The notes under the pieces: generated by a model
What the model was told of the DNA's origin: nothing
Database searches by the model: none
What the model saw: only the letters and a program-made list of their open reading frames with translations
Assembly: GCA_977006965.1 (NCBI GenBank)
Contig: OZ345380.1
Coordinates: 2,170,001 to 2,234,000, forward strand
Length of the DNA: 64,000 nucleotides
Direction: 5' to 3'
Source of the DNA: Phymatolithon calcareum
Lineage: Eukaryota > Rhodophyta > Florideophyceae > Hapalidiales
Position numbers and translations under genes: made by a program
Part shown: positions 19,803 to 31,639 of the stretch, one piece after another
Numbering within the stretch: the stretch's first letter is position 1
Layout: the number at the start of each line of letters is the position of its first letter

Positions 19803-22785
19803 GTTTTTTTAAAAGCCCCACAGACGAAAATATGGGCAAGGCTTCCTCTGATGCTACCTACCTTTTTGCAGCTCACGAAATGTCGACCAGTATGTCGGAC
19901 GGGAAAACTCAGGACTTAAAGTAGTCCTATCTCAGTCCTCTTCGGGATGGTTGGTGCTTGGACTCGACCACTTTTTGCCTTGCATTCTGCGGATTAATAC
20001 AGGCCTTGTTCGTTCTCCATGCGTTCTATGAGTGTCTTGATAAATAGTAAGAGCTCATCTAGCGACTTTTCTGTTTCCAGTCGTTTTTCTCCTTAGAGTT
20101 CGTACCCTGCAGCCGTGCGTTCAAGGGCCTCCATATGTTCTCTTGCTCTGGTGCCGAATTCTTCAGTCCTTCTTGTTATTCACACCTGTGGGAATCTGCC
20201 ACAGGCATACTGCAGCGCGAGTTGTCTGTGCTTCTCCTTGGAGAACTTGAGGATTGCTGGCAATTCTCTTGCCTTGTCGTATGGTATCTTTCTTTTCCGG
20301 TTCGATTCGAGGCGGTCTCCTTCCATTTCCAGAAATTTCGATCGAAGTGTTTGCAAAGATTAGTTTGTTTGAATATGCTTTACAGCTTCACCGAACGGCT
20401 CTCTGGTCTCCATCGCGGCGATATCTTTCCTCGTGTACTGCCATTCATGGTTGTTTCTTCTTTCGGGCACTTCATTTGAATACATACGTTCTTTCGCCTT
20501 GTTCCTTCTCAGTATTTTGAAGGCCAAGATTTCTCGTCGATGTGCGGCCGCCTGGATCCGGCACAGGACGGAGCCTATCCGTGATTCCTTGGACCAGTGG
20601 CCCGAATACTTGATTGAAGAATGTTTCTTCTACTTCCTTGGCGGCATTTTGTACGTCTTCTGTCCAGGACGTTAAGTGCATTGCGTACTCCCAGCGTGGA
20701 TGTACTAGTGCCTTGTATATCTGAATGCACTTCTGTATACTCAGCCCTTTCTTGAATACTCCCAGTGTACGCAACTCGTACACGGCCGTCCTTGCTTTCG
20801 TTAGCCATTGCATCATTAAAGTATCTGTGACTCCTCCGGGGTCTAGGCACACTCCAAGGTACATGACCTCCGGAACTTGTGCTATTACTTTTTTCGCTAG
20901 CTTGAAAGTCTTGCCCAATGTTTCCACTTATTCGAAGACTTCGCTTTTCCCTTGTTTAGTGTTCCAAGTCATCTCTCGCTCTTGTGCCCATCGGGTAGCT
21001 ATATCCGATAGTCCTTGCAGTGCAGCGGGTGATTTCGCAGAGAGAAGAACATCGTCTGCGAAGAAGATAGCCGGTACTTCAGACCATGTTTTCGATGCCC
21101 GGCTCATTAGCTCGGCGAATTCATCCATGAAGATGTTGTAGTGGCTTGGACTGAGAGGGGACCCTTGCGGGACCCTCCTGTCCACTAGAAACCAGTTCCT
21201 GTTCGCATCACCAATTGTTGCTACCCAGGATAGTGTCAGGAACGCCTCGGCCATTGCGCAGATCTCCTCGGGCAGTACTTGTCTCATTCTGTTCACCAAG
21301 TGTACTCTCGGTACTTTGTCGTAGGCAGCCTTAACGTCCAATACTGCTACACATCTCTGATCCTCTTTTAATAGCTCAGTAGCTCTTAGGATGGCCAGTT
21401 CAGTGCTCTTACCCTTTTGGAACTCAAGCTGATACCAGTGGTTTGAGTATACTGCGCGCAGCTTTATATCAATAGCTATCTCAATAATTTTCCTTGCGTG
21501 GCTCAGCAAGGAACTCGGTTGTTAGTTTCCGTGGTCCTTGTGTGCCCCTTCTTGTGTATTGGGACGAGAAGCGCTTTCTGTCAGTGCAGAGGCGTGTCTC
21601 CTCACCTCCCGCAGGCCTCCTATATGGCTGTAAGCACTTCGGCATAGAGCGATATATCGATTTTTAGCATTTCAGCCTTCACCTCGTCTAAGCCTGGTGC
21701 CTTTCCGTTTGGTACTTTACGGATAGCCGCTTCAATTTTTGTCCTCATGTCCTCTGTGCAGGAGAACTTTCTTAGTCCGGGTTTCCACTTTTCGGTGCTA
21801 TTGCATATTGCCGAGATATGGGCTGAGAATTTTGCGCAATTCATGGGGCTTCCTGTCATCTTGTTTCTTAGCTTTCTTCTTCAAATTTTCTTTTTCATCT
21901 TGGCAAGTTGCTTCAAAGCCGCTGGTCCATCCTTCTCCTCGAGCTCGTCAATGTATTCTTGATACTGCTCTTGCTTCCTCGTGTTCACCAAGGTTCTGAT
22001 TTGGTACTTACACTCGTGGTAACGATCCCAGTCTTCCTGTGAGTGGGATGTTCTGGCTTTCCGGTAAAGTTTCTTTCGTTTCAGTGCCATTTTGTCGAGC
22101 TCTGTATTCCAAAATGACTTATAGCGTGCCGGTGTGCGTTTTCTAGTTTTCCACGGATCACACCACGTTTTAACAAGTCTCTTGTGCCCCTGGTGTAGAT
22201 CTCTTTCATTTTTGCACTTTTTGAGGTCTTCGATGACTCCGGGAATGCCTTCTTGGTACTTACGAAGCGCGACTTTTTTCTTCGATTCTTTTCTTGACTT
22301 TCCTCCGAGCTCCACAATCTCCCTGTATATATGGGATACCGACTCGGGGGAGGTTCTTCTCGTGAGGTCCTCAATGAGACTACGTATTCGTTCCTTGATT
22401 TCATTTTTCTTTTGTGTGTCATCTCGGTCTCTTACACTGATTGGTCGCTTATAATGGTTCGGATCACGATCTTGCCGGCATCTAAGGCGCGTCCATACAG
22501 GCCTGTGCTGTGTAGCCCCTGTCCATATGTCCTCTGGAGAGTTCGGCGCGGATATTGTAATTAGTTTTGTGACGAAGATGCCGTTATTGCTTCCGTACTT
22601 CTTCGTCTGGAATGTCGGTCCTTTGCTTGCTCTTATACCCCATCCTTTTCTTTTTGCCCACTAGACGAGTTAGTCGCCCTTCTGTTTGAATGTCTATCGC
22701 ACAGCTTGTGTCTTGCGTTCCAGTCACCACAGATGATGGCTTGACCTCTTGCATGCCTGTTGACTAGTTGGCGGCATTTGGCTGT
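19803..22785 (-). pseudogene. Family-2 non-LTR retrotransposon with endonuclease and RT, longest copy
   Basis: Read on the minus strand: the end of an APE-type endonuclease (QAIICGDWNARHKLCDRHSN, near 22,682-22,745, the GDxN box); a lysine-rich linker (22,422-21,881, e.g. DKMALKRKKLYRKARTSHSQ) ended by an in-frame TGA; KVPNGKAPGLDEVKAEMLK; VLDVKAAYDKVP (palm block A, Asp intact); RRVPQGSPLSPSHYNIFMD; IFFADDVLLSAK (catalytic FADD near 21,055-21,070); a stop near 20,928; then the HPRWEYAMHLTSW block and post-RT sequence. The 3' end is GGGGCTTTTAAAAAAAC at 19,803-19,820. The endonuclease would nick target DNA and the RT would copy the element RNA onto it. Stops at about 21,880 and 20,928 and a frameshift near 21,560 disable it. 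Confidence 0.82.
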
Positions 22786-23590
22786 ATGGACGTGGCAGAG
22801 GAGACGACTTAGTGCAGATCAGGTTTTCGCGATTAGTCCGAACTCTTGGGAGAAAAAGGATCTCTCCACTTCTTCAATAGCTGTCTCTACTTTAGATATC
22901 CAGAGCGTCAGGTGCATGGCATACTCCCATCTTGGTTGTATCGGTGTCTTGTACGCCTTGACTCGTTTCCGATGCGTTCAAGGATTCTTTTTTCGGTGAC
23001 CCCCTCGCTGCTCAGTGAGACTCCCAGGTGTGTAAAATCTTTGACTTTTGTCAGCGTTTTGTTAGACAGCTTGAAAGTAATTGCTCTTGCAGGACCTCAA
23101 TTTTACCTGCGTTCGGATTCCAGCTCATTTTCCTGCCGTTGCCCCATTTGGTCGCTCTGAATAACAGTGTTTGTAGTCTAATTGACGACTTTTCCGTTAG
23201 AAGCACATCGTCCGCAAAGAGTATTCCTGCTACAACTCGTCCATGAAATGTTTATACAAACTCGAACTCAACAAGGATCCTTGAGATACTCCTCTGTTTA
23301 TTATAAACCACGTTTTCTGGGGTTCTCTAGCAGTGGATACCCATTAAGCCACCAAATAAACTTCAGTCATCTCCCCTAAGTCATTTCATAAAATGATTTT
23401 AGCTCATTCCTGCAGGTATTGCATTGAAACCGCGTCGTACGGCTCCTTCAGACAATATACCGCTCGCCTTGTTACTGTAGGTCCAACGCTCTTAATATGG
23501 TGAATTTAGTACTCTTTCCTCTCTTGAATCCCATCTGAAGGTTGTGGTTCTTGTTCTTTTGACGGAGTTGTGTATCAATTACCGACGCAA
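22786..23590 (-). pseudogene. Second family-2-like RT fragment
   Basis: Minus-strand remnants in shifting frames: NLQMGFKRGKSTKF near 23,530, AGILFADDVLL near 23,220, KMSWNPNAGKIEVL near 23,120, and IQPRWEYAMHLTLWISKVE near 22,930, ending in LLCHVHTAKCR at the junction with the next copy. Many stops. It is more decayed than its neighbour. Confidence 0.6.
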
Positions 23591-25640
23591 CGACCTTGCG
23601 GACTTGACTCTGCAAAGAAATCGACCGAAAACGTATTGGATCATAGTAGTCTCCGTTCTGTGAGGGCTTTCAGCCAATCTATCGAGGGCATTTCTATTGG
23701 TGCGACAACGCCATATTTCCCCCAATCTTGGGAAACAAATGTGGTTTTTCTCCATTCCGGGGAAACAAATCTACTATATTCGTCACCAGCATCGTGGAAT
23801 CCGTGGATTGGACGCACTCACAGGCAATCGGCCAAAGCAAGTGCCGGCTGTGGAAGCATTTTTTGGATCGATCACATGGATCCGGGAGTCATCTAAGACT
23901 CTGCAGACCACTCAGAAGTGATTTAGAGTCCTCCTCCAACTGCAAATGCAAACCATTTTGCGATTGGTGTCACATTGCCGGTTTCAAGCGAATCAACAAG
24001 ACATATTGCTCTCATTGGGAGTTTGCAGGCCTCCAAAGAGCCTAAGGCGTATTTTAGTAGTGAATTAATCTCAATACAGACAGTGCTACAAGAACCGAGA
24101 AGAACGCCTGGACGCGCGTTGTGATGAAAGAAGGGGTCGCAGTTGGCGGTATGAAGGGAAAAGAAGTAACCGAATAGAGGGCATACATTTGGATGGATAG
24201 TTCGGCGAATGTCCTGGCAGGCCACAGCGGCGGTTCCGAGCTAAGTGATGTACGTCTGAAAAATCTCAACGTTTCACTTGGCGAGTTTTGTGTGTAATAT
24301 CGAACTCACGAAGGGAAGAGGCTCTCTCTTTCCACTCTTCTCGGGTATCTTCACGAAATCAATCGTGCATTCAAGCAAATAGGAATAAGCATCGACATAC
24401 TTGAAGAGTTCACGAATATATCAACGGCATACTACGTCTCGTGGAGAACATTGCACGTGATTTTGCTAACCCATCTCTGCTAATCAGAATAATGTTGTGT
24501 ACAAAAACGAACGGCTGGGCTTGAAACGAATTAAGTCTTCAGGTTCTTCTCCGACAAGCTCAAGTGCGAACAGGAATGAGCAGTTTGACAATCATTCCAT
24601 CCCTGATAATAACTCAATCTTCGGAAGCGTGTCTGCTAATGGAGATGTTGCGATCAAATACTATAGTGGGAACAAAGGTGCGAGTCAAGGATTTTGTTCT
24701 GAGACAGGAGCCTTCCTTATAGCAAAATTACTATCTTGTAGAACGACGTAGTTCAGGCATACTTCGATGACGTAAACACAAAGCTTGAAGAGACTAAATT
24801 GAGAATGTCCGCTCAACGCGCCAGTTAATATCGCACCAGAAAAGACTTAAAAATTTTCTTGAAGAGAGCGCGACTAATGGTGTTTGCCTGTTTTAGCAAG
24901 AGTACCGTTTACGCTCTGCTGATTAGTGAGGTTTGATTTGGTTCGTCGGTTTCCCCCGGTGCTAGTGACAAGCATGAGGCTAGGCGTGTGCTCTTGGGGA
25001 CATTGACCTTCAGGCTTCGCCCTCTGGTCAAATTGTGCCCCCTTGGGCATTAGATCCCTCCTCATGTACATCATTTGTTTCCCTCAAAAGTTGTCCATAT
25101 CCCGTACTTCTTTCTGCAGGAGATAAGAAGACAGCTCTAACTATGATCACCCCCACTTGCATGATAATCGATTGAAAGTTTGACTCTACATATTTGAAAA
25201 CTAGGAGCTTCCCACTATGTCTAATATGTTCTTTCGGCGCAACAGAAACACATGGGAGAACAGAAGGGAATATTCGTGCGGAGATCTTCTCCCTCATCGC
25301 AATTCGTCCGCCGCCACAGAATTGAAGAAACTCTGTGCCTTTTTCGGTTCTTTCATACTTCCCAGCGGTCCTTGGCTCCTGATGACCACTTTACGAGACA
25401 TAAGTCCAACCAAACCCCCTCCGACGATTTAGCGGACACTGTACTGTTTCTGACTGAAAAATTACGTCGAAGTCAGCAAGGGTCTCCAATGCTGACCGTC
25501 CAAGCGCTATAGTTAAGAGCGTCTCCACCGGTGATGATTTCCAAGATTGTACTTGGGAGCATACATGCCACACAGGTGAAAAACATACAATATTAAAATT
25601 TTTTATTTTACCACGAAGCATAATGGAACTCTTCTGGCTC
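23591..25640. other. No firm gene; possible coding remnant at 24,497-24,751
   Basis: The plus-strand stretch 24,497-24,751 (serine/asparagine-rich, e.g. SIPDNNSIFGSVSANGDVA) and the following VQAYFDDVNTKLEETKLRMS near 24,745-24,810 have coding-like composition but no recognised domain. The rest shows nothing I can support. Confidence 0.3.
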
Positions 25641-25798
25641 TTTCAAGGCAAGTGTAATCTGAAAATGGACTCGAAAAAAGTTTAATTTCTTTAGAAAATA
25701 TTACAAACACCGTTATGTTATGGAAGATGTGGACCAAATTGAAACAAAACGAGAGTTAATATTTTATTCCAGACCCGTTCTTCGTGTAGTCTGCCAAT

Positions 25799-26071
25799 GT
25801 GAAGTATTTCCTTTTCATCAATCCCGAGATGCCATCAAAAAACCAAGTGCAACACATAGACTTTCCGTCCGTCCCGGAACTGCGTTTCTGGAACTCTGAA
25901 AAATGTCGGCGCCTCCTTTCAGACGTGCTACGAAACGCACATGGTGAATCTAAAGTCTTTCCTGTAAACAGGTATGTGATTTCCCCTCCTTTTCTCGCTA
26001 TCTATAAGGCAAAGAAATGTCGAGCCCGAGGAGGAGTAGCGAAACAAACCCAAATGAAAATGGAGAATTAG
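25799..26071 (+). CDS. Hypothetical small protein
   Basis: An open frame of 90 codons whose TG-containing start codon is GTG; the first ATG is the tenth codon or so (EMPSKNQV). The composition is plausible and the stretch PVNRYVISPPFLAIYKAKK looks coding-like. It ends where GC content rises sharply. Not recognised; it could be a spurious frame. Confidence 0.22.
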   Translation: MKYFLFINPEMPSKNQVQHIDFPSVPELRFWNSEKCRRLLSDVLRNAHGESKVFPVNRYVISPPFLAIYKAKKCRARGGVAKQTQMKMEN

Positions 26072-26099
26072 GTGGCAAAAAAGATTTGTAAGCGCAGGT

Positions 26100-27701
26100 T
26101 CGCGATGGTGCGTTCCAGTGTGGAGGGTGACGGTCCTACTGGGTGGGGATCACACAGGGGGAAACTGTAGACTCAAAAGAAGGGTGAGGTGAGAGCTTTG
26201 AGTGCGCAAAGAGATGAGGTGCGAAGTATGCGAGCCCGATGCGGGAGAACACTCGCGTAACGGAGCCGACGTATTAACCCGGAGAAACGAGACCGCGGTG
26301 CAAGTGATGTCCCGATGTGGCCGAATTCCCGAACCAAGAACTATTTAGTCCAGATTTCTTTCATTCATCTTTTTGCGCCCTTCCGCGAGGGTTATTTCCC
26401 CACGGGGGGCACCGTAATGCCGAAAAATGTGTTACAGTTGCTACACCTATCGTATCGTCAATTCTAACCCACGAAAAGGGCTAACCCAGAACATGGGACG
26501 GTAAGATCTCTGTCCGTAAGCGTCCCAAGAAGCTCGTGGGTAGGGACCCGAAGATTTCCGTCGCGAGGTCCAGGGTAAGTCCCTTGCACCTTACCAACGT
26601 CCACTCCGAGAGGGAGATAATACCGAGAGAAGACGGATGCATCGCGCGGGGTTAGGCAGCTCTAAGGATTGGTCCCCGATTGCGGACTATCTACAGTGTT
26701 TCCTTGCTTACTCGAGCCGACCGGCATCTGAACGCACTTGTGTGATCGTGAGGTTATCCACTTCCCCGCACATTTTACAGATTTCTTCTACGGACCCTGC
26801 ACAACCGTAGCACCCGCAATGGTGCTCTCCCAGCGCGCGGCCTTGGCGAAAGAGATGGGGGAAGTTTTGACCCTTACGTTTCGTCCTCGAGAGAGGACGG
26901 CGGCGGTCCGTATCTAGATCCGGAGGCTTGTACGGTGTACGCCGATGGTGCCGCACTTTCCGGTCCCCGCACGTATACCGGTTCAAACATTATTAATGAC
27001 GAAGGTATCCTACACTGGGCGCCATAGTACCAAAATGAACTGGGTCGCGACGAGCGCCTGCCGGCCCTCTGTATCGACGGGAGGGGCGAACTTCCCGATC
27101 GTCGGGTTTATCGTCTGTCCACAACCCGCAACTGGGAGTGGGCAGCTCGAGTGTCTGTGCACGACGCAGACGTCGACCGCGCCGGGCACGGGGTCGGCTG
27201 CCACATTACGTACGATTCATTACCGTGAGAAGAACCCGATTGGGCGGGGCCATGGAGACCCGATGGACGGCGTACGGCAATCCCGCTGTCCGTGCCATGG
27301 TGATGTGGCTGTACCATACAGTAGGAGAGGTGTCGAATGTTCGCCGATTGGCAGAGCTGACGAAAAACTGGCCGCTCGACTGGGGAGAGCTCCCGTCTGT
27401 ACCCGGTGACGCATTGCTACTAGGTCCGCTTTACCAGGCGAGTTCCGATTCCTACCGTTTCGCCGGCCGTCACCGTAAGCGGGAAACATATTGAACACTT
27501 GCGAGGGGCGAACTTTCGGATGAACACATGGGCGTCCTATTCGATTTCCACAACGAGAAGGTGGACCTCCTTCCACGGTGTGGGCGTGAGGGTCAGTTCC
27601 TTCCCGTAGAAAGTTCGTTCTGGACAATCTTGCGTGGGTTTTACGGTCTGTCGATGCTGCCGGTAGTCAAGAATTTTGATCCAAATGAAATTGGGTCTTA
27701 A
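26100..27701 (+). pseudogene. GC-rich island with decayed coding sequence of unknown origin
   Basis: Base composition and codon use change abruptly here: the island is clearly more GC-rich than the roughly 45% surroundings. After about 300 bases without coding signal, plus-strand coding-like pieces follow in different frames: WDGKISVRKRPKKLVGRDPK (about 26,490-26,550), KDWSPIADYLQCFLAYSSR (26,660-26,720), LDPEACTVYADGAALSGPRT (26,914-26,975), ETRWTAYGNPAVRAMVMWLY (27,250-27,310) and HMGVLFDFHNEKVDLL (27,525-27,575). In-frame stops lie near 27,027 and at 27,492-27,494; the last piece ends at 27,699-27,701. At least three frame changes separate the pieces. I do not recognise the protein. Foreign origin, for example an integrated virus or horizontally acquired gene, is possible but unproven. 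Confidence 0.45.
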
Positions 27702-27709
27702 TCATTACG

Positions 27710-28201
27710 ACCACCTCTTCGCAGAAGAGAATTACTCTTGTACCAAGTACACATACCTAAGTACGCAGCAAATGCAAAGCGCAACCGGCAACGCACATAA
27801 TTGTTTGAGAGATCGAATTGAAAGGTCTGCCGCGAACGAGACGATTGCCAAGAAAGTGTTCCAGTGTGGATTACTCGATCTTATCGACAATTCGACAGAC
27901 AAGCACAAGCCAAATTCAGTATCTAGCGTACTACTTAAGCAAAGATTTGTATAGTATTACGAATCACGCTGACAGCTTTGCAGTGTGGGGAATTGTCGCA
28001 CTCCTCTTTCGCGATGGTGTTTCCATTGATGGGCGTCTTGAAATTGAGAAGGTGGACAGCAAGAAAGCTGTTGGAGATATCGCCATTCTGGAAAACCGAG
28101 CTCTCCATTCTGCTCCAATTTACACAAGGAATAAGAGCAGGACGACAGTTTTTCTATGGAATATCGTCTTGGATAATGACTTGAAAAAGACCTCCAATTA
28201 A
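27710..28201 (+). pseudogene. Coding-like remnant, unknown
   Basis: Two overlapping plus-strand frames. The first has RIERSAANETIAKKVFQCGL; the second (to 28,201) contains LYSITNHADSFAVWGIVALL and SIDGRLEIEKVDSKKAVGDI. Composition supports coding, with a frameshift near 27,900. It follows the GC-rich island but has normal composition, so it need not belong to it. Not recognised. Confidence 0.3.
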
Positions 28202-29700
28202 TACTGCTTCATTGTTTTGCCTTTGTTAAGATTCAAGAAACTCGAGAAGAAGACAAAGTTTTTGTGATGTGAGAGAGATTTAGCGTTCAACATTTAGCTC
28301 AATTTCGTTTTCAGCTTTGTGTCCATGCTATCTTGCATCAAAATCGATTCTGCGGATGTATCAAACTGACGCGCAAGTAGACGACGTCATTTCTGTTACT
28401 TTCAGTGCGAGGGACAAACTGTTGGCAACCGGATGAGAGGACAGAATAATTCGAATATGAGACAGGTCAACATGAGTGAGAATTTGAGAAGCATTTCAAG
28501 CACACACAAACGGGGTGGACTACTTTACTTTCAGTGTTGGTGGGCACGAACTGTCATCTTGATCATGGGATGACATCGCTCGCTGATGGGATGACAGCTC
28601 TGCAGACTGTGTGGACATCCTCAGATATCCAGAGCTACGTGTGCAATGCAGCGCTAAATCCTGGCGCGGAAAGCAAATTTTCCAAATGTACAGATGGTAA
28701 TACTTGCGTGTTCGAGAAATTAAACCGATAATCCAATGGAAGGGAGCAGGAATTGGGTGGCGCGTTGCATTCAACTGTGACGGGCGAAAAATGCATTTGA
28801 ACAGTACGCGCCGTTACTTGTTACATTATTTCTTCATCTGTTGATTTTTTGATGCTATCGAACGATAAATACCTTAAATAAGGGTTTGGAATTATTTCTC
28901 AGCACGCACGACCAGCATCGTATCTGATCTTTCTTTAACACGCCCCCTCGAGAGTGCCGAGCATAGAATCGGTGAAATGTAGGCTGTAAGAACCTTTCCA
29001 TGGAACCATGATCGCAGCTGAAATATTATTTTTGTTCTGCAGCAGCGACCAAATCAAAATGTCATCACAAACGGCAGCATCTGTATTCAGCAGCATATTT
29101 ATAGATTAATCCCAAGCAATCCATAAATACAGTCTTCCGACTGTTAATCTTTGTTTCACATCAATCCCATGAGTATTTCAGAATTGTAAATGTCAAATAA
29201 TTCCCAAGTCAGCACCATGTTTCAAATAATCTGCCCAAAAACCAGCTTTTCAGCAGCGGCAGGAGCATTTATCACCTCGATTGTCCTCAGCAGAGCGCAC
29301 TGGCGCTCCATCTGCAGGCGAACTATCTTCATATTTCTGTTCGTAGGCCGGGACGCAAGTGTGCTGCCGCACACTGCACATTGCGATTTGAAGCTTGCAG
29401 AAAATTCTTTCTCATGTCGCCCGTCGGCTCTCGAGGTGCTTTTTCCTTCGGAACTCGTGCCGCATGCATTATGAATGTGCTCATGAAAACAGTTCAGAAA
29501 AGATGCTCTTGATCCTAACTCAACGTTACGCCCTGCAGAGTGCGCGAGGAATGAACTCCTGATACTTATAGCGAGTCGACTTTCTGATCAACATCTTAAG
29601 AACTTCCGTAAATAATTCAAGAATCCTGTCGGACAGTTTATCATAGGCAACAGACTTCCCCGTTCAACCACACGATAGCGACACCGACAGCTTGCCGGAT
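28202..29700. other. No supported gene
   Basis: Short frames only, without motifs. The plus-strand frame at 29,190-29,474 is Ser/Phe/Leu-rich and probably spurious. Confidence 0.4.
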
Positions 29701-29708
29701 AGTGATTC

Positions 29709-30179
29709 TTATGCCTTTGGAGCCGCATTATTTTCACCACTTCTCCTATTGCCTTCGGCGATGTGGCCCTTCAACTTAACCGCAAAATACTGCATCTCGT
29801 CAGCACATCTGACAGAAACATCTCCGTAAAAAGCAAGACCGTGGAGGTCAATTGATTTGCGAACGTCGCCTATGACAACAACAACATGTGCAGTTGAAAT
29901 ACCTCCGTCGGCAGTCACCGTCGCCAAAGACTCTGCAGAAAATATAAAATCCAGATGCGATCCTTCAGGAAGGCGGGCGTGCTTTCTCCCAGCGTCTCGT
30001 CCAGGTAACGTACCAAAGATTGGCTATTGCGATCGTCTGATGCATTTTAGCTGTTCCAGGCGAACCAAGCCGCACTCGTCCTTTCGAAGAATTTTTCTGA
30101 CCCAATGCGATCGCAGTTCGCTGACCCGCAGTGAGAGGTCGGCGAGATTACTAATTTTTTGTGACGTGATACGCGCCAT
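29709..30179 (-). pseudogene. Small protein gene with one in-frame stop
   Basis: A minus-strand frame from the ATG at 30,179 to the stop at 29,709, about 156 codons, interrupted by a single in-frame TAG near 30,025. The first third is basic (LSLRVSELRSHWVRKILRKD). The last third (TAHVVVVIGDVRKSIDLHGL, DVSVRCADEMQYFAVKLKG) has good coding composition. No domain is recognised. It may be a recently inactivated gene or part of a larger element. Confidence 0.42.
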
Positions 30180-30720
30180 TTTCCATTTTACCCTCTGTGG
30201 GAAACCCTCTAAGATGGACTATTTTATGGGTTTCTGAAGATTTCAAGATTTCATGATTTCTGCTTCCATATATGTCTCCCAGTGCTCGAGCGTACGTGCG
30301 CGCGCGAGAACATGATGCACCATCGTCCTGAGTAACATGCGAGAAAAGAATTACAAATCTATAATTTCCATTTTGATTCTACGACTACCTATTCTTTAAT
30401 ATTATTCTCGATGATTTTTCGGGGCGGTAGCGCACCACATTCCAAAACGCGCACTCTTACCCAAAGAAAACCAGTTTTTTCATCTTTCGATAACGCGCGG
30501 ACTGGCCTTTAGTGGATAAGAGTTCGCAAGCGGGAAGATGGTTTGCTATCGCCGCGAAAAACTGCCCTTGAATTGTAAGAAAATACGTACTTTTCAAATG
30601 ACCAATGAAAAAGAGCTTTTCGATTCTGTTTCCAATCGCTATGTTTCACTGAGAGTGGTCACCAATTAAAAGTACTCTGCATGAAGCATCAATAATTAGA
30701 AGTACCATCATTGCATAAAA

Positions 30721-30838
30721 GATTTGTGGATGGCTAGCACCATTTCCAGCACAGGCATCAGTGAATTGCGTTTTGCTAGCACCATTTCCAGAACAGCGGA
30801 GCTATTTGTGGATGGCTATCATCATTTCCAGCACAGAA
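30721..30838. repeat. Three short direct repeats
   Basis: Units at 30,723-30,755, 30,775-30,795 and 30,804-30,836 share TTTGTGGATGGCTA and CACCATTTCCAGCACAG, wholly or in part. Confidence 0.7.
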
Positions 30839-31600
30839 AAGCTTTTCTGGAAATTGTGAATTTAGAATAGGGATTAAAAATTAGTGTTGTATCATATGCC
30901 ACTGGGGCAGGAAAAATCGGTGCTCATTTCATGCGCATTGTAGGACTGTGGGGAAAAATAATGAATTTATATTCGCTACTTTTGTGTGCGTCACGTGTTG
31001 GAACATAATGACTTGTTCGTACTGCCAGCCTCTGTAGATTAGATGGACTACGAGGCTATTTCCTTGATACCCGGTTGTAAAATGTTAGCCTTCTATTCTC
31101 TAAAACGGTGAACCCGGGACTGACATATGTACGCGAACGGTATGCGCACGGTGCATGCAGCAAACACATGGATAACATAGATGCTATAATTGTGAAATAT
31201 TGAGTAATTGAACGTGGGGCCACGTGAAATTCCGATTTATTTGTTCCATGTTGAAAAGTGCGGACGATGGACATGTGAGATTGCAACGTGGGATAGTCGA
31301 TAGTAGTTTAGATGTCTAGAAATTTGAAGCGGTGCAGGGTGATTAGAAGTTGCGGTGTAGAAGAGATTGAGATAAAGAATATTTTTAATGTCCTCAGACA
31401 TGTTTCGCGAGATTATGAAAAGTCTTCTAGATTTCTCAGAAATATATGCCGGAATCGTAGGGTACACGTCGATTTTCCCAGAGGAGAGACGATCGAATCC
31501 GAAATCAGCACCACCAGAGTGCTGGAAGAAGACATTTCGCTGCTTTTTTCCCACGGCATTCACTCTTTCCAGTGACCGCGTTCTTTATTTTTGCGAAAGA
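30839..31600. other. No firm gene
   Basis: A minus-strand frame at 31,237-31,563 could be an extension of the remnant upstream on that strand, but it shows no motif. Confidence 0.35.
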
Positions 31601-31639
31601 ACAGTACCGGACAGAGGGCGTGGCGATCAGCAAGACATT

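Noticed and set aside
26100-26420. rRNA or structured RNA gene in the GC-rich leader
   Set aside because: No rRNA-like core sequence recognised. GC-richness alone is not evidence.
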